Of a DNA stretch of 64,000 nt, positions 1 through 9,589 are shown in pieces (position 1 is the stretch's first letter; each line of letters starts with the position of its first letter). The notes below the pieces were generated by a model, which saw only the letters and a program-made list of their open reading frames with translations, was not told the origin of the DNA and searched no databases. Source of the DNA: Roseiarcus sp963780825 (lineage in GTDB: Bacteria > Pseudomonadota > Alphaproteobacteria > Rhizobiales > Beijerinckiaceae); contig CAWADL010000010.1 in assembly GCA_963780825.1 (NCBI GenBank), forward strand, positions 868,001 through 932,000, written 5' to 3'. Made by a program: the position numbers and the translations under genes.

Positions 1-1989
1 GCCAATGAATTCGAATTGAACATTGGGAAATTCAGGCGCCAGCTTTTCGGCGATGTAGCGGGCGGCCACGGCGTTCGGCGTATGGCTGGATCCCAGAAAT
101 CCAACGCGAGGTTTCGGCGAACGCTTCGATCGCTTTGCGGTCGGCCGCGTCGGGATATCGCAGCCGTTCGGGACGACCATGACCGTCCGCTCCTGCGCAA
201 TAAAGTGGCGCGCGTCCGCTTCGCTGCAGCAGACGACGAGAGCGGCGTGGTCGACCAACCGACGTTCGAGCGCCTGCACGAAGGTTACGAGTTCGGTGCG
301 CATCGGGTGGCCGGCGAGCATGGCCGCCTTGTGCGTGGCCTCAACGTTGTGCGCGCTGTAGACGATGGGCAGATCGGGCCTGACCGACAGCGCCGTATCC
401 AGTGCAGCGGCCATGTAGGGATGCTCGAAGATCAAGGCGCTGGCGCGCCGAGCAAACGTCGCCACCAGTTCGGAAAGCGCACGGCTGCCGCCGCTAAAAA
501 AGGCGGCGACGATGTCGTCGGCGGAGACCGATTGCCCCTCGTTGATGCGCATCGTCAGAGCGATTTGTTCTGGGCTCTTCGCAACCGTCAGATGCAGTAT
601 GCCGCCCTCCAGCAGCGAAACCTGGCTTTGGGTGGCGAAGGTTAAAAGCACGACGTCGCATTGCATTTTTTCGAGCAGTTTTCGGATCCGAACCTCGCCG
701 CCCGCGCGCGCGAGCAGCACAGGGTAGTCGTTGAGCGCGAGAACCAGGGGCGGGTCTGAGTCTGTGTCGGGCTTGTTGGCGGTCAGCGCCTTTACGAACT
801 TTCCGGCAATTTTCTTCCAGGTGAAGTTTGCCAGCGCGTAGTCCCTGGCGCGTACCGACATTTCCGCAGCTGATTTCGGCGCCTCAAGCAGGGCGCGGAT
901 GGCCGCCGCCATTTCATCGCGGCGTACGATCCTGGCGTGTTTGTCGGCGACAAGTCCCAGCCCCCGGACCGCCTCCGGGGTCGCCACGGTCGGAACCCCC
1001 GCGCCAATGCTTTCCAGCGCTTTGAGGCTTGTTCCCGAACCGAGTACGACGGGATTTAAGTATATGTCGGCCCGAGACAGCAGCGCCAACTTCTCATCCG
1101 GTGTAAATACTCCGTAACTCTGCACGTTCTCGGGAAATGTGCGATCTGAGATTAACTTGCAGACGCCTCCGGCCAGAATAAAATCGCACTCGGGCAAGTC
1201 TACCGCGAGCCGCAACACGAAATCGGCGGCCTCGACGTTCGGGTGATGACCGGAGCCTGAAAACAACAGGAGCGGGCGGAGTCCCGATCGAGGCGGCGCG
1301 GCGGCTCGTGTTTTCGCGACAGCGTCCAGTTCCTCGCTTGAAAAGCCGTTGGGGCAGATGTCGATACGGGCTTTCTTCGCGCCGTATAACAATCGAAATG
1401 TCTCGGCATCGGCTGGGCTTGTTCCAAACACTTTCGCGGCGCGGCGTATTAAATTCCCTTCCGATCGCAGCAGTCGCAAGAAGACGTTTTCGAACCCGGG
1501 GCCCCGAACAATTGACGATAGCAGGCATGCCTCGACATTGTGGGAATTGTAAATTTCAACGCAACCTTCGGATTCCGCAAAGATCGGCTCCGAGTACGGA
1601 AATTCATGAATGACGACCGAAGCGTTTTTGGACAACTCCAACGCTGCACGGCGCAATTGGCAAGCCGGGTCGCTGACCGCCAACAGGAAGGCGAGGCCCG
1701 CAAGATCACCCGATACGCCCGCGGCATCGAGCGCGGCGTAGGCCCGCCGCCAATGCAGATCCTTCGGGAATCGTAGTTCGGTAAATCCCGGTTTATGTAT
1801 GATTTCTTCGTATCGTGCGTCGAAACCGGTGGATGTTAGGAGGGTTACATCATAATATTCAGAAAACTCGCGATAAAACTGCCCTAAACGCATCTCGCCC
1901 CCGCTCGAGGGCGGCGAAAACGCGGGGAAAAAGCAGATAGCGACCGCCTTCGGCTTAGAAGGCCTTTCGTAGGTCAAATCCGAGCTCAC
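1..1989 (-). CDS. Tandem-domain family 4-like glycosyltransferase (partial, runs off left edge)
   Basis: The minus strand is open from a GTG at 1989 to the window edge, at least 663 codons. It contains two consecutive glycosyltransferase units. The first has a GT4-type N-terminal loop (PPSSGGEMR, residues 26-34), NSHNVEA near 150, and a donor-domain stretch LNPVVLGSGTSLKALESIG followed by GVPTVATPEAVRGL. The second repeats the pattern with SAHNVEA near 548 and VGFLGSSHTPNAVAARY near the edge. GT4 enzymes transfer sugars from activated donors to polysaccharide or glycan acceptors in the cytoplasm. Two near-complete units in one chain suggest a bifunctional enzyme. The start codon overlaps the stop of the upstream DUF4214 gene (GTGA), so the two are probably translationally coupled. 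The acceptor and linkage cannot be inferred. No frameshift is seen. Confidence 0.85.
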   Translation of the reverse strand, partial: MSSDLTYERPSKPKAVAICFFPAFSPPSSGGEMRLGQFYREFSEYYDVTLLTSTGFDARYEEIIHKPGFTELRFPKDLHWRRAYAALDAAGVSGDLAGLAFLLAVSDPACQLRRAALELSKNASVVIHEFPYSEPIFAESEGCVEIYNSHNVEACLLSSIVRGPGFENVFLRLLRSEGNLIRRAAKVFGTSPADAETFRLLYGAKKARIDICPNGFSSEELDAVAKTRAAAPPRSGLRPLLLFSGSGHHPNVEAADFVLRLAVDLPECDFILAGGVCKLISDRTFPENVQSYGVFTPDEKLALLSRADIYLNPVVLGSGTSLKALESIGAGVPTVATPEAVRGLGLVADKHARIVRRDEMAAAIRALLEAPKSAAEMSVRARDYALANFTWKKIAGKFVKALTANKPDTDSDPPLVLALNDYPVLLARAGGEVRIRKLLEKMQCDVVLLTFATQSQVSLLEGGILHLTVAKSPEQIALTMRINEGQSVSADDIVAAFFSGGSRALSELVATFARRASALIFEHPYMAAALDTALSVRPDLPIVYSAHNVEATHKAAMLAGHPMRTELVTFVQALERRLVDHAALVVCCSEADARHFIAQERTVMVVPNGCDIPTRPTAKRSKRSPKPRVGFLGSSHTPNAVAARYIAEKLAPEFPNVQFEFIG

Positions 1990-2603
1990 GAATGCAATCC
2001 CGAGGGCTTGTTCAAATGCGCGCTCGGATAGGGAACGACGATCAAAGTCTCCGTGTGGCCTCGCCCCTCGGGCGAAGTGAGCAGCGCTATCATGAAATCG
2101 CGCGGCGACAGATGCTTGCTCTTCAGCATCCGCACGTAATTTGCCAAGCCTTCGCTGTCAGCAGGTCTTTCGAGAAAAGCCTGATAACATTCTTCGACAA
2201 ATATATGCGTTTCCAGCGCGTTTGAGAGCTTTCTTACCAACTGAAAGTTGTTTCGTTCTATTTCGTCATCGTTGCGAGCGGTGCGAAATACCCAATATCG
2301 TTCGATCTCCACACCTTTATCTTTGGCGAGGAATACAGCGCGACCTGCAATATCGCCCCCGGAAATATCAAGATTGAACATACTGTCTTGTACGGCATCG
2401 TTCGCGGGGCGCGGAATATTTATATTTCTATGCAAAACCACTTCGTTAGTTTTTTTGGGCTCTGCTTGCGAAGGTCGTCTCTTCGCTAAATTCTGGACAA
2501 TTATACCTAAATGCTCGTTGGTTAAGGAAGAAACACTTGGCGACACACCCAACTTCTTAGCCATCGTCGTCTCTGTGGTTGGCATTGAACGCAACTCAAG
2601 CAA
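1986..2603 (-). CDS. DUF4214 domain-containing protein
   Basis: A 205-residue protein. Residues 140-185 (VEECYQAFLERPADSEGLA, then a helix-rich stretch to LLTSPEGR) match the DUF4214 repeat, which is usually found in large secreted or surface-layer proteins and in glycosyltransferase-associated proteins. There is no signal peptide or membrane segment. The N-terminal 100 residues are low in recognisable motifs. Internal ATGs exist at residues 7 and 14, so the start is uncertain. The stop overlaps the GTG start of the tandem glycosyltransferase, which argues for a shared role in surface glycan or glycoprotein synthesis. Its upstream half is more AT-rich than its neighbours. Confidence 0.7.
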   Translation of the reverse strand: MLELRSMPTTETTMAKKLGVSPSVSSLTNEHLGIIVQNLAKRRPSQAEPKKTNEVVLHRNINIPRPANDAVQDSMFNLDISGGDIAGRAVFLAKDKGVEIERYWVFRTARNDDEIERNNFQLVRKLSNALETHIFVEECYQAFLERPADSEGLANYVRMLKSKHLSPRDFMIALLTSPEGRGHTETLIVVPYPSAHLNKPSGLHS

Positions 2604-2955
2604 TAACTAGATCACAACGCGGCAACCCGGTTCCATTTCCGCAGCCCAAAAGGTCGCAACTCCATTGCCAAGATTTGATTTAGTCACCGCCTCCCCGGAG
2701 ATCGTCTCAATCCTACGCGGCTGAGAACTTTTTAATGCGTCGCCGGCCAGCCGACAAGCCCCTGACAGCCATAAACCCGCCATGCGAGCCACAGACGATT
2801 GGCGCTTGCATACATTTCGAGCGGTGACCTTACGGTGACGCCGCGAAACTGAGCATCCGCGCTCGCGCGGCGTGTTTCGCACTTGACGCCACGCCGCCCT
2901 GAGCCGAACCTCCAAAACATTGCGGCCGAACGGCTGGCTCGGGGAGGTCGCGCCG
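2604..2955. other. Non-coding gap between divergent units
   Basis: No supported gene lies here. Short open frames on both strands are shadows with no family resemblance. The region must hold the divergent promoters for the DUF4214/glycosyltransferase unit (leftward) and the acyl-CoA synthetase (rightward). A GGGGAGG ribosome binding site at 2941-2947 sits 8 bases before the ATG at 2956. Confidence 0.5.
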
Positions 2956-4761
2956 ATGGCGGTTGCTTACACGCAGGAGGAGCGCGCGGCGCTGAATGCG
3001 CGCGCGAGGGCGCGGCTCGGCGCGACGCCGAGCGTTGGCGCTTTCATCCGCGGGGGTCTTTCACGCGATCCTGCTTCCGAGACGCTGGTCTATCTGCGCA
3101 CTCCGCTCGACCCTGCCCCAGTCATCACGCGAGCCGGCGAGTTCGTCGGCATGCTGCGCGCGGTCGCGCGCTGGCTCCGCCGGAACAGCGTCGGCCCCGG
3201 CGATGTCGTTGCGCTTTTCGCGCCGAATTGCACGGCCACCACGATCACCTTCTTCGGCGCCATGAGCGCGGCGAAAGCGCAGCCCCTGAATCTGTTGTTG
3301 TCACGGGAAGCCATTCTCGCCCAGATCAACGCCACCCAAGCCAAGATCTTGTTCGCGCCGCCGCCCGGCGCTCCCGGCGGCCTTTTCGAAAAGATTGCCG
3401 GCCTTGAAGCCGAGGCGCCCCATCTCAAGCGCATCGTAGCGCTGCCACTCGACGGGCGCGTCGCCTTCGACGATGAGACGCTCGCGCCCGAGCCGTCCGA
3501 TGGCGAAGACGAGGTCGTCGATATCGATTCTGTCTGTGCGTTGCTCTCAACCGGCGGCACGACCGGGGCGCCTAAGATCGTGCCGTTGAGCCATCGCAAT
3601 GTGCTGGCCTCGGCGATAGGCACCATGTTGTTTTCCGACCTGCGTCCAGAGGACCGAAATCTGATTGCGCTGCCGTTGTTTCATGTCGGCGGCGCGTTCT
3701 GCGGATCGCTGGCGACATTGGGCGCCGGCGCGACGATAGTCATTCCCACCGCCGGCTGCGATGCGCAATCCCGAGGTCGTCGCCAACTACTGGCGCATCG
3801 TCGAGCGCATGCGCATAACGACTGGCGGGCTTGTGCCGACCGGCCTCAGCGCCGTCGCTGCCGCGCCGCTCGGCCGGCGCCGACATTTCGAGCCTGCGCT
3901 CGTTTGTCACCGGCGCTTCGGTGTGCCCGCCGGAAATCGAACGGCGCTTCCTCGACGTCTGGAAGGGCGACTGCGTGCGGCAGCTCTACGGCATGACCGA
4001 ATTCGCCGGCGCCGCGTCGCAGACGCCGGTCGACCGGCAGCAACCGTTGGGCGCCGTTGGGATCCCGCTGCCGCTAGCCGAACTTGCCGTCCTCGCCGAC
4101 GGCGAGATCCATCTTCGGGATACGCCCAGCGGCGAGATTCTCGATGCGCGGTCCGCAGACGTTCAAAGGCTACCTCGATCCCGGCCAGATCGGCGCGACC
4201 TTCTACGAAGGCTGGCTGCGCAGCGGCGACCTCGGGCGCATCGGGGCCGACGGCGAAGTCTACGTGACCGGCCGCGCCAAGGACCTTATCATTCGCGGCG
4301 GCCACAATATCGATCCTTCGGCTATTGAAGACGTCGCGCTGAAATTTCCGGGCGTCGGTTTGGCGGCGGCCGTCGGCCGGCCCGACGCTTATTCGGGGGA
4401 AATACCGGTCTTGTTTGTGGCGCCGTCGCCGGGCCTCACCATTGACCCCTCGGCGCTCGCGGATTTCGTGCAAGCCGGCGTCCTCGAGCCGCCGGCCCGG
4501 CCGCGCGCGATCGTGGTCATCGAGGAAATGCCGATGACGCCGGTGGGCAAGATTTTCAAGCCCCGCCTGCGCGAACTCGCGGCCGAGGCGGCCGCGAAGG
4601 AAGCGCTCGCAGCCGCGTTAGGCGATGCGCCTTTTTCGGTCAGCGCCGCGCATGAGCCCCGAGGGCTGGTGCTGCGGGCGAAAGTTCCCTTAGCATGGGC
4701 GGAAGCGGCGCGTGCGACGCTGGGCAAGTTCCCGGTCGGGTTTGAGGTTATCGCGGAGTGA
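2956..4761 (+). CDS. Acyl-CoA synthetase (AMP-forming), frameshifted
   Basis: ANL-superfamily acid:CoA ligase, which activates a carboxylic acid via acyl-AMP to acyl-CoA. The core motif LLSTGGTTGAPKIVPLSHRN (A3 P-loop), the QLYGMTEF motif (A5), a degraded SGDLGRIGADGEVYVTGRAKDLI stretch (A7/A8) and a C-terminal PVGKIFKPRLRE lysine region (A10) are all present across three frames. The frame shifts by one base near 3763, 3871 and 4146; each is repaired by removing one base, so insertion errors are more likely than a true pseudogene. ATG 2956 is chosen over 2920 because of the strong GGGGAGG site. The C-terminal tail beyond A10 is about 60 residues longer than in minimal family members. The substrate is unknown. 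Confidence 0.8.
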
Positions 4762-4907
4762 GAGAGCTGACGATACACCAGTGCGGTGATTAAGGCGCTG
4801 CTTCCTTACATTTTCGGACTTAACTTCGGTTGTCCACCAAATGCCGGACATGAGGGTTTATATGCGGCCTCATTGCTATAAGTTGGGCGTGTTGAAGAGA
4901 GGCGATA

Positions 4908-5654
4908 GTGGCTACATTGCGCTCAAGCGTTGAGGATATTCTTTCTGGAGACCCTGTACTTGTAGACATCTTACAAAATCTGGGAGCCACTTACAGACGG
5001 GTGATTTTAGTTGCTAATAATAAAAATGTTAGGGCGGAAGACATAAACCAATTAAATATTTCATCTAACGATTTGGTAATTCAATTCAATCGATGCGAAC
5101 TTTTCCGGTCGTTGTCACATTTACCTGCGCAAATGATGATCTTATTCCGGCGACATTTCGACACGTCGAATCATCATGGGTTTCCGTGTTCAATCGAGAT
5201 TGCTGGAGAGATTCAAAAAGACCCATCTCGATACTGGTTCATGTTTACGGGTATAGAGCCGGAGCCGAGTGTTTGGGCAGAATTTATTCAACGCCCCCGT
5301 TTCGTTGTCCTCAATGATTCCCAGGCTATGCGTTGTATCCCCGAGTATCCGCTCCTACCGGACGTTCCGTTTTCCGCTCCCTCCAGTGGATACTTTGTGA
5401 TGAGAGTGCTGTTGGCCTTGCGTGAAGCCGCGATGCACGGCCGCTTGTTTGGTTGGACGTTTCGATATCCGCGAGCTTTGGCGCCGCGTTCGTCGCATTA
5501 CCAAATTGTGCTCCTTGGATTTCAGCCATCGACTGGCCCTGCTTTCTGGAACGGGCACAATTGGGCGTTCGAACGAAAATGGCTACGGGAAGCCCGACAA
5601 AAGATGTTGCGAGGCAAAAATCCTTATCGAAGCAACTTGATTGTAACAATCTAG
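4908..5654 (+). CDS. GT29-like (sialyltransferase-fold) protein, tentative
   Basis: A 248-residue protein starting at GTG 4908 after an AGAGG site. Near residues 32-60 it reads VILVANNKNVR followed by SSNDLVIQFNRCELF, resembling the L-sialylmotif pattern (nucleotide-binding GN then D-x-VIRFN). APSSGYFVMRVLLALREAA with LFGWTF near 160-182 resembles the small sialylmotif, and GHNWAFE near 218 resembles the terminal H-x4-E. This fits bacterial GT29-like proteins involved in capsule or LPS decoration. It uses many AT-rich codons unlike its neighbours, suggesting acquisition by transfer. It stands alone between an acyl-CoA synthetase and a palindromic repeat. The family assignment is by motif only. 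Confidence 0.5.
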   Translation: MATLRSSVEDILSGDPVLVDILQNLGATYRRVILVANNKNVRAEDINQLNISSNDLVIQFNRCELFRSLSHLPAQMMILFRRHFDTSNHHGFPCSIEIAGEIQKDPSRYWFMFTGIEPEPSVWAEFIQRPRFVVLNDSQAMRCIPEYPLLPDVPFSAPSSGYFVMRVLLALREAAMHGRLFGWTFRYPRALAPRSSHYQIVLLGFQPSTGPAFWNGHNWAFERKWLREARQKMLRGKNPYRSNLIVTI

Positions 5655-5684
5655 AGCGCTTCCAATCAAGCTGGAACCTTCGCT

Positions 5685-5790
5685 GTCATCCCCGCGAACG
5701 CGGGGATCCAGGGGCTGCCACACGTCGCGCGGCCAACACGTTGAAGCGCACGTCGTGCAGCCCCTGGATCCCCGCGTTCGCGGGGATGAC
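5685..5790. repeat. Palindromic repeat, family A (GTCATCCCCGCG type)
   Basis: Long inverted repeat: the left arm begins GTCATCCCCGCGAACGCGGG and the right arm ends with its complement. Each arm also contains a smaller internal palindrome. Near-identical copies are at 56051-56155 and degraded ones at 9465-9557 and 24533-24628. It lies between convergent genes (GT29-like and marR). Confidence 0.9.
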
Positions 5791-5852
5791 AGCAACGCCT
5801 GCGCGTTTCAATCTGATCGAAAATCGCTAGCGGGGGGAAAGCCGCCGACGTT

Positions 5853-6335
5853 TCAAGTTTCGTTAGCGGTTCGCGCCGCTTCGGCGACCGTGAGGCGCTC
5901 AAGGTTTGCAATCAGCCGATTAAGTAAGGCCACAAATTGCGCGGCTTCCTCGTCGGAAAAGCCTTCCAACGCCGCGCGGTTGCCTTCAAACAGAATTGCA
6001 CAGGCGTCGGGCAGACGGGCAAGCGCGGTTTTGGTCAAGGCTATGCGGCTGCTGCGGCCGTCAGCGGGGTCGGGCAGGCGTCGGATCAACCCGTCCCTTT
6101 CCATCCGCACCATCATTTGCGCCATGGAAGGCTGCTCGATCTTAACGAACCGGGCCAGGTCACGCTGCGACTCGGCCGCACCCTGCTTCAAAGCCACCAA
6201 AGCTGGCAGATAGCCGACCCCAAAGCCCAACGGCTTTAGACGGGCTTCGCTGAGCCGCGCAAAACCCCGCGCCGCCAAACTTATCAGGTGCCCCGGCGTC
6301 GCCAACACGTCCAGCTGCATCTGGTCCTCTTGCAT
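5853..6335 (-). CDS. MarR family transcriptional regulator
   Basis: A 160-residue winged-helix DNA-binding protein. The recognition region (QRDLARFVKIEQPSMAQMMV, about 57-77) and the wing with the MarR signature DPADGRSSRIALT (about 88-100) are intact. MarR proteins bind as dimers to palindromes and are released by small phenolic or oxidising ligands. Its start codon lies inside the palindrome ATAGGCGCCTAT, and a second palindrome lies just upstream, so autorepression is likely. It is divergent from the SnoaL-like gene, the probable co-regulated target. Confidence 0.9.
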   Translation of the reverse strand: MQEDQMQLDVLATPGHLISLAARGFARLSEARLKPLGFGVGYLPALVALKQGAAESQRDLARFVKIEQPSMAQMMVRMERDGLIRRLPDPADGRSSRIALTKTALARLPDACAILFEGNRAALEGFSDEEAAQFVALLNRLIANLERLTVAEAARTANET

Positions 6336-6368
6336 AGGCGCCTATGTTGATATATAGGCGACTATATA
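6334..6368. promoter_or_regulatory. Candidate MarR operator pair
   Basis: Two AT-flanked palindromes sharing the core ATAGGCG: ATAGGCGCCTAT at 6334-6345, which overlaps the marR start codon, and TATATAGGCGACTATATA at 6351-6368. They lie in the 85-bp gap between marR and the divergent SnoaL-like gene. Position and symmetry are typical of MarR autoregulatory sites. Binding is inferred. Confidence 0.65.
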
Positions 6369-6420
6369 GCGGAAAGCCGGCGGCGGCAACTAACGCCTGC
6401 TCACACGGAAAGGACGGGAC

Positions 6421-6798
6421 ATGGTTGATGGCGATATGGACATCTTGAAGCGTATCTATGCGCATTTCAACGCCAGGGACATTGACGGTGTCCTGGCGCA
6501 CCTTAGTGACGATGTGGCCTGGGCCAATGGCATGGATGGCGGCCATGTCCACGGCCGCGAGGCGGTGAGAGACTACTGGACGCGGCAATGGGCGCTCGTC
6601 GATCCGCGCGTCGAACCGGTGAGCTTCACCAGAGTAACGGATGGCTCGATTGTCGCCGAAGTTCACCAATCCGTCCGCGACCTCGAAGGCAAGCCGCTGG
6701 AAGGCCAGACGCACGGGCTCAAAGACAAGACGGTTGGGCACATCTTTCGCATGGAGAATGGCGCGGTCGTTCGCTTCGACATCCGCGACGACCATTAG
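6421..6798 (+). CDS. SnoaL-like / NTF2-fold protein
   Basis: A 125-residue protein with the NTF2/ketosteroid isomerase-like pattern: an N-terminal helix (MDILKRIYAHFNARDIDGVL), a D-x-W-A strand, the HGREAVRDYWTRQW helix and a C-terminal stretch KTVGHIFRMENGAVVRFDIR. SnoaL-like proteins are small cone-shaped cytoplasmic proteins, often isomerases, hydrolases or binding proteins acting on small organic molecules. No specific substrate can be named. It is transcribed divergently from marR and probably controlled by it. Confidence 0.75.
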   Translation: MVDGDMDILKRIYAHFNARDIDGVLAHLSDDVAWANGMDGGHVHGREAVRDYWTRQWALVDPRVEPVSFTRVTDGSIVAEVHQSVRDLEGKPLEGQTHGLKDKTVGHIFRMENGAVVRFDIRDDH

Positions 6799-6817
6799 CT
6801 AAACAAGAATCGAGAAG

Positions 6818-7777
6818 TTAAACCACGTCGTCAGGCGCGAGAGCGCAACGTGTGTGCGGCTCGAGTTCGATCTGCACCGTCGTATGGTTGATGTCGAAGC
6901 GCGTCGCCAACCCTTCGCACAACTCGTGAATGAACGCGTCGCCGGGATGCCCGGATGGCATCACGAGATGGCATGTCAATGCGGTTTCGGTCGTGCTCAT
7001 TGGCCAAATGTGGAGATCGTGCAGGCTGACGACGCCACCGCGGCTTTCCAGGAACCGCCGCACCGCGACCGGGTCGATCTGCGCGGGAACCGCCGCCATC
7101 GACATGCCCAGCGAATCGCGCAGCAGGCCCCATGTGCCCCATACGATCACGGCATTGACGGCGAGGCTGACGAGCGGATCGAGCCAGCGCCAGCCCGTCA
7201 ACAGGATCACAAGGCCGGCCGCCACGACACCCGCGGACACAAGCGCATCCGCCGCCATATGCGCGAAGGCGCCGCGCAGATTGAGATCCGCTTTGCGACC
7301 CGAAGCAAACAACCAAGCACAAATGCCGTTGATCACGATGCCAATGGCCGCGACGATCATCACCGTGGCGCCGGAGACGGTTTCCGGGTAGCCGAGCCGC
7401 TGAATCGCCTCCCAGGAAATCCCGCCGATGGTCAGCAATAAGAAGACCGCGTTGAACAGCGCCGCAAGGATGGACGAGCTGCGCAAACCGTAAGTGAAGC
7501 GCGCGGACGGCGCGCGCTTGACCAGTCCGCTCGCAATCCACGCGACCAGCAGGCCCAGAACGTCGCCGAGATTGTGTCCGGCGTCGGCGAACAGCGCGAC
7601 GGAATGGCCGAGGACGCCGTAAACGGCCTCGACGATCACGAATCCCGCATTGAGCGCGACCCCAATCGCGAACGCCATTCCAAAATTGGCGGGCGCATGG
7701 GTATGTCCGCCCTCGTGAGCGTGCTCGCGCCCGCCATGATCGTGATCGTGCGAGAGATGATTGTGATCGTGGCTCAT
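6818..7777 (-). CDS. Cation diffusion facilitator (CDF) metal exporter, CzcD/DmeF-like
   Basis: A 319-residue inner-membrane metal/proton antiporter. It begins with a His/Asp-rich cytosolic segment (MSHDHNHLSHDHDHGG..., about 28 residues), then six hydrophobic helices. Both transport-site motifs are present: HNLGD in TM2 (about 68) and HMAAD in TM5 (about 172). The C-terminal domain carries the LHDLHIWPMS signature and HTTVQIE. Family members export Zn2+, Co2+, Cd2+ or Ni2+. The His-rich N-terminus suggests metal sensing or buffering, but the metal is not decided by sequence. It is convergent with the SnoaL-like gene and appears monocistronic. Confidence 0.92.
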   Translation of the reverse strand: MSHDHNHLSHDHDHGGREHAHEGGHTHAPANFGMAFAIGVALNAGFVIVEAVYGVLGHSVALFADAGHNLGDVLGLLVAWIASGLVKRAPSARFTYGLRSSSILAALFNAVFLLLTIGGISWEAIQRLGYPETVSGATVMIVAAIGIVINGICAWLFASGRKADLNLRGAFAHMAADALVSAGVVAAGLVILLTGWRWLDPLVSLAVNAVIVWGTWGLLRDSLGMSMAAVPAQIDPVAVRRFLESRGGVVSLHDLHIWPMSTTETALTCHLVMPSGHPGDAFIHELCEGLATRFDINHTTVQIELEPHTRCALAPDDVV

Positions 7778-7883
7778 GAAGTCCGAGGCTTGTTGCGCGA
7801 TTGGCCGAGCCGTCGAGACGCCGGGCCGATCACGTTAGATGCGGGCATTCTATCATTGATCGGCCCGCCAGGCTGTTTCGCTT

Positions 7884-9409
7884 TCAAGCCGCCGGAAGCT
7901 CGCGCGCAAAAGTCTGGCGCAACTGGAACTTCAGGATTTTGCCCGTCGCGTTGCGCGGCAGCGCCGTCACGATCTCCAGCCGCCGCGGCAGTTTGTATTG
8001 GGCGACGCTCGCCTCGGCGAAGCCGCGTAATTCCTCAAGCGTCAGCGATGCCCCGGGCTTGAGCGCGACCACCGCGACGACCCGCTCGCCCCATTGCGCA
8101 TCCGGCTCGCCGATCACGCCGACTTCCGCGATTGCGGGATGGCGCATCAACTCGCTCTCGATCTCCGCGGGATAAACGTTCTCGCCGCCTGAGATGATCA
8201 TGTCCTTGATGCGATCGCTGATGGTGAGGAAACCCTCCTCGTCGAGAAAGCCGGCGTCGCCGGTATGGAACCAACCGTCCGGCGTCGATCGCCTTCGCGG
8301 TCGCGTCCGGTCTGGCCCCAATATCCCTTGAACACATTGGGTCCGCGCACCAGGATTTCGCCTTGCACACTCGGCGCCGCGACCGGCCGGTTTTCGGAAT
8401 CGACGATTTTGACCTCGACGAACATCGGCGTCCGGCCGGACGAGCCGACCTTCGTCAGCGCGCGTTCGGGGGCGAGAAAGCTCACCATCGGCGAGGTTTC
8501 CGTCAGGCCGTAGCCCTGCTGCATCGAAACGCCGCGCGCGAGATAGGTCTTCAGCACCGGCAGCAGGGCAGGGCGCGCCGCCGACGATCAGCAACCGAAC
8601 CGACGAAAAGTCGGTGGCGGCGAAATTTGGATGCTGCGCCATGAACAGAAACATCGCGGGAACGCCAAACATCGTCGTTACACGATGGGCCTCGATGTCG
8701 GCGAGCACGCGGCCCGGATCGAATGTCCGATGCAGAACAACCAGCGCGCCCTTCTGAAACGCGGTCAATGTCGTCACGTTCAGGCCGCCGATATGAAATA
8801 TCGGCGCGCAGACGATCGTCACGTCGCCCGTCAGCACATCCATGGCGTGCATGCTGCTGATATTGTTCCACCAGATATTGCCGTGGGTCAGCATCGCGCC
8901 CTTCGGCCGCCCGGTCGTGCCGGAGGTGTACATGATCAAGGCGACGTCGTCCTCGCGCGCGGGCGCGGGGATGTGGGCGGCGCGCGGGTTTCGGTCCATT
9001 GCGCGGGGGTTTCCGCCGCGACGACGGCCTTCAGCGAAGGCAAGCGAGCGAGCTGCGGCGCGATGACGGCGCGATGCGCTTCATCAACAATCAACAGGCT
9101 CGCCGCGCAGTCCTCGATGATGAAAGCCAGCTCCGGCCCGGTCAGGCGGAAATTGAGCGGTACGAAAATCGCCCCGAGCCGCGCCGCGGCGAACATGGCG
9201 AACAGGAACATTGGTTGATTGTGACCGAGGAAAGCAACCCTGTCGCCTTTGCTGATGCCAAGCGCAGCAAGACGCGCAGCGCAATCCTCGATTTCCCGCT
9301 GCATCTCGCCATAGGTCCAGAGGCGGCCTTCGAAGTGCAGCGCTTTCCGCTCGGGCGTGCGCTGGGCGCGCTCGTAGAACCAGTTTGCGAGCCCGATGTC
9401 CGGCGTCAT
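7884..9409 (-). CDS. Long-chain acyl-CoA synthetase (AMP-forming), frameshifted
   Basis: ANL-family fatty acid:CoA ligase of about 505 residues when frames are joined. It has an N-terminal GLANWFYERAQRTPERKAL, the P-loop MYTSGTTGRPKGAMLTHGN, QQGYGLTETSP (A5), DGWFHTGDAGF and SDRIKDMIISGGENVYP (A7/A8), and a C-terminal RNATGKILKFQLR (catalytic lysine). Frameshifts lie near 8965, 8566, 8311 and 8281. Most are repaired by deleting one base (for example the A in CAGACCGGAC on the minus strand). It lies downstream of the acyl-CoA dehydrogenase on the same strand, separated by a repeat, and probably supplies that operon with acyl-CoA. Confidence 0.85.
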
Positions 9410-9464
9410 GCGCTGCTCCCCTTTGTCAGCCCGTCAAACGGAAAATGCGAAGTCGAAAGGTTGC

Positions 9465-9557
9465 TGTCATCCCGCGAAAGCGGATCCAGGGCTGCCGCAC
9501 GTCGCGAGCGCTAGCGCACTTCGCGGGCGCTGGACCCCGCCCGCGGATCCCGGCAGC
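9465..9557. repeat. Palindromic repeat, family A (degraded copy)
   Basis: Begins GTCATCCCGCGAAAGCGGAT and continues CCAGGGCTGCCGCACGTCG like the copies at 56051 and 5685. The right arm (CGCGGATCCCGG) is degenerate. It lies between the acyl-CoA dehydrogenase and the synthetase on the same strand. Confidence 0.75.
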
Positions 9558-9589
9558 GGCGTCGCAACGGCGCCGCGTTCGAAGGTCAA

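Noticed and set aside
16..645. 209-codon plus-strand frame at the left edge
   Set aside because: It is antisense to the intact glycosyltransferase frame on the minus strand, with no family motifs.
3760..4150. Programmed frameshifting in the acyl-CoA synthetase
   Set aside because: Three shifts without slippery sequences or downstream structures, and the same pattern in many unrelated genes, point to sequencing error.
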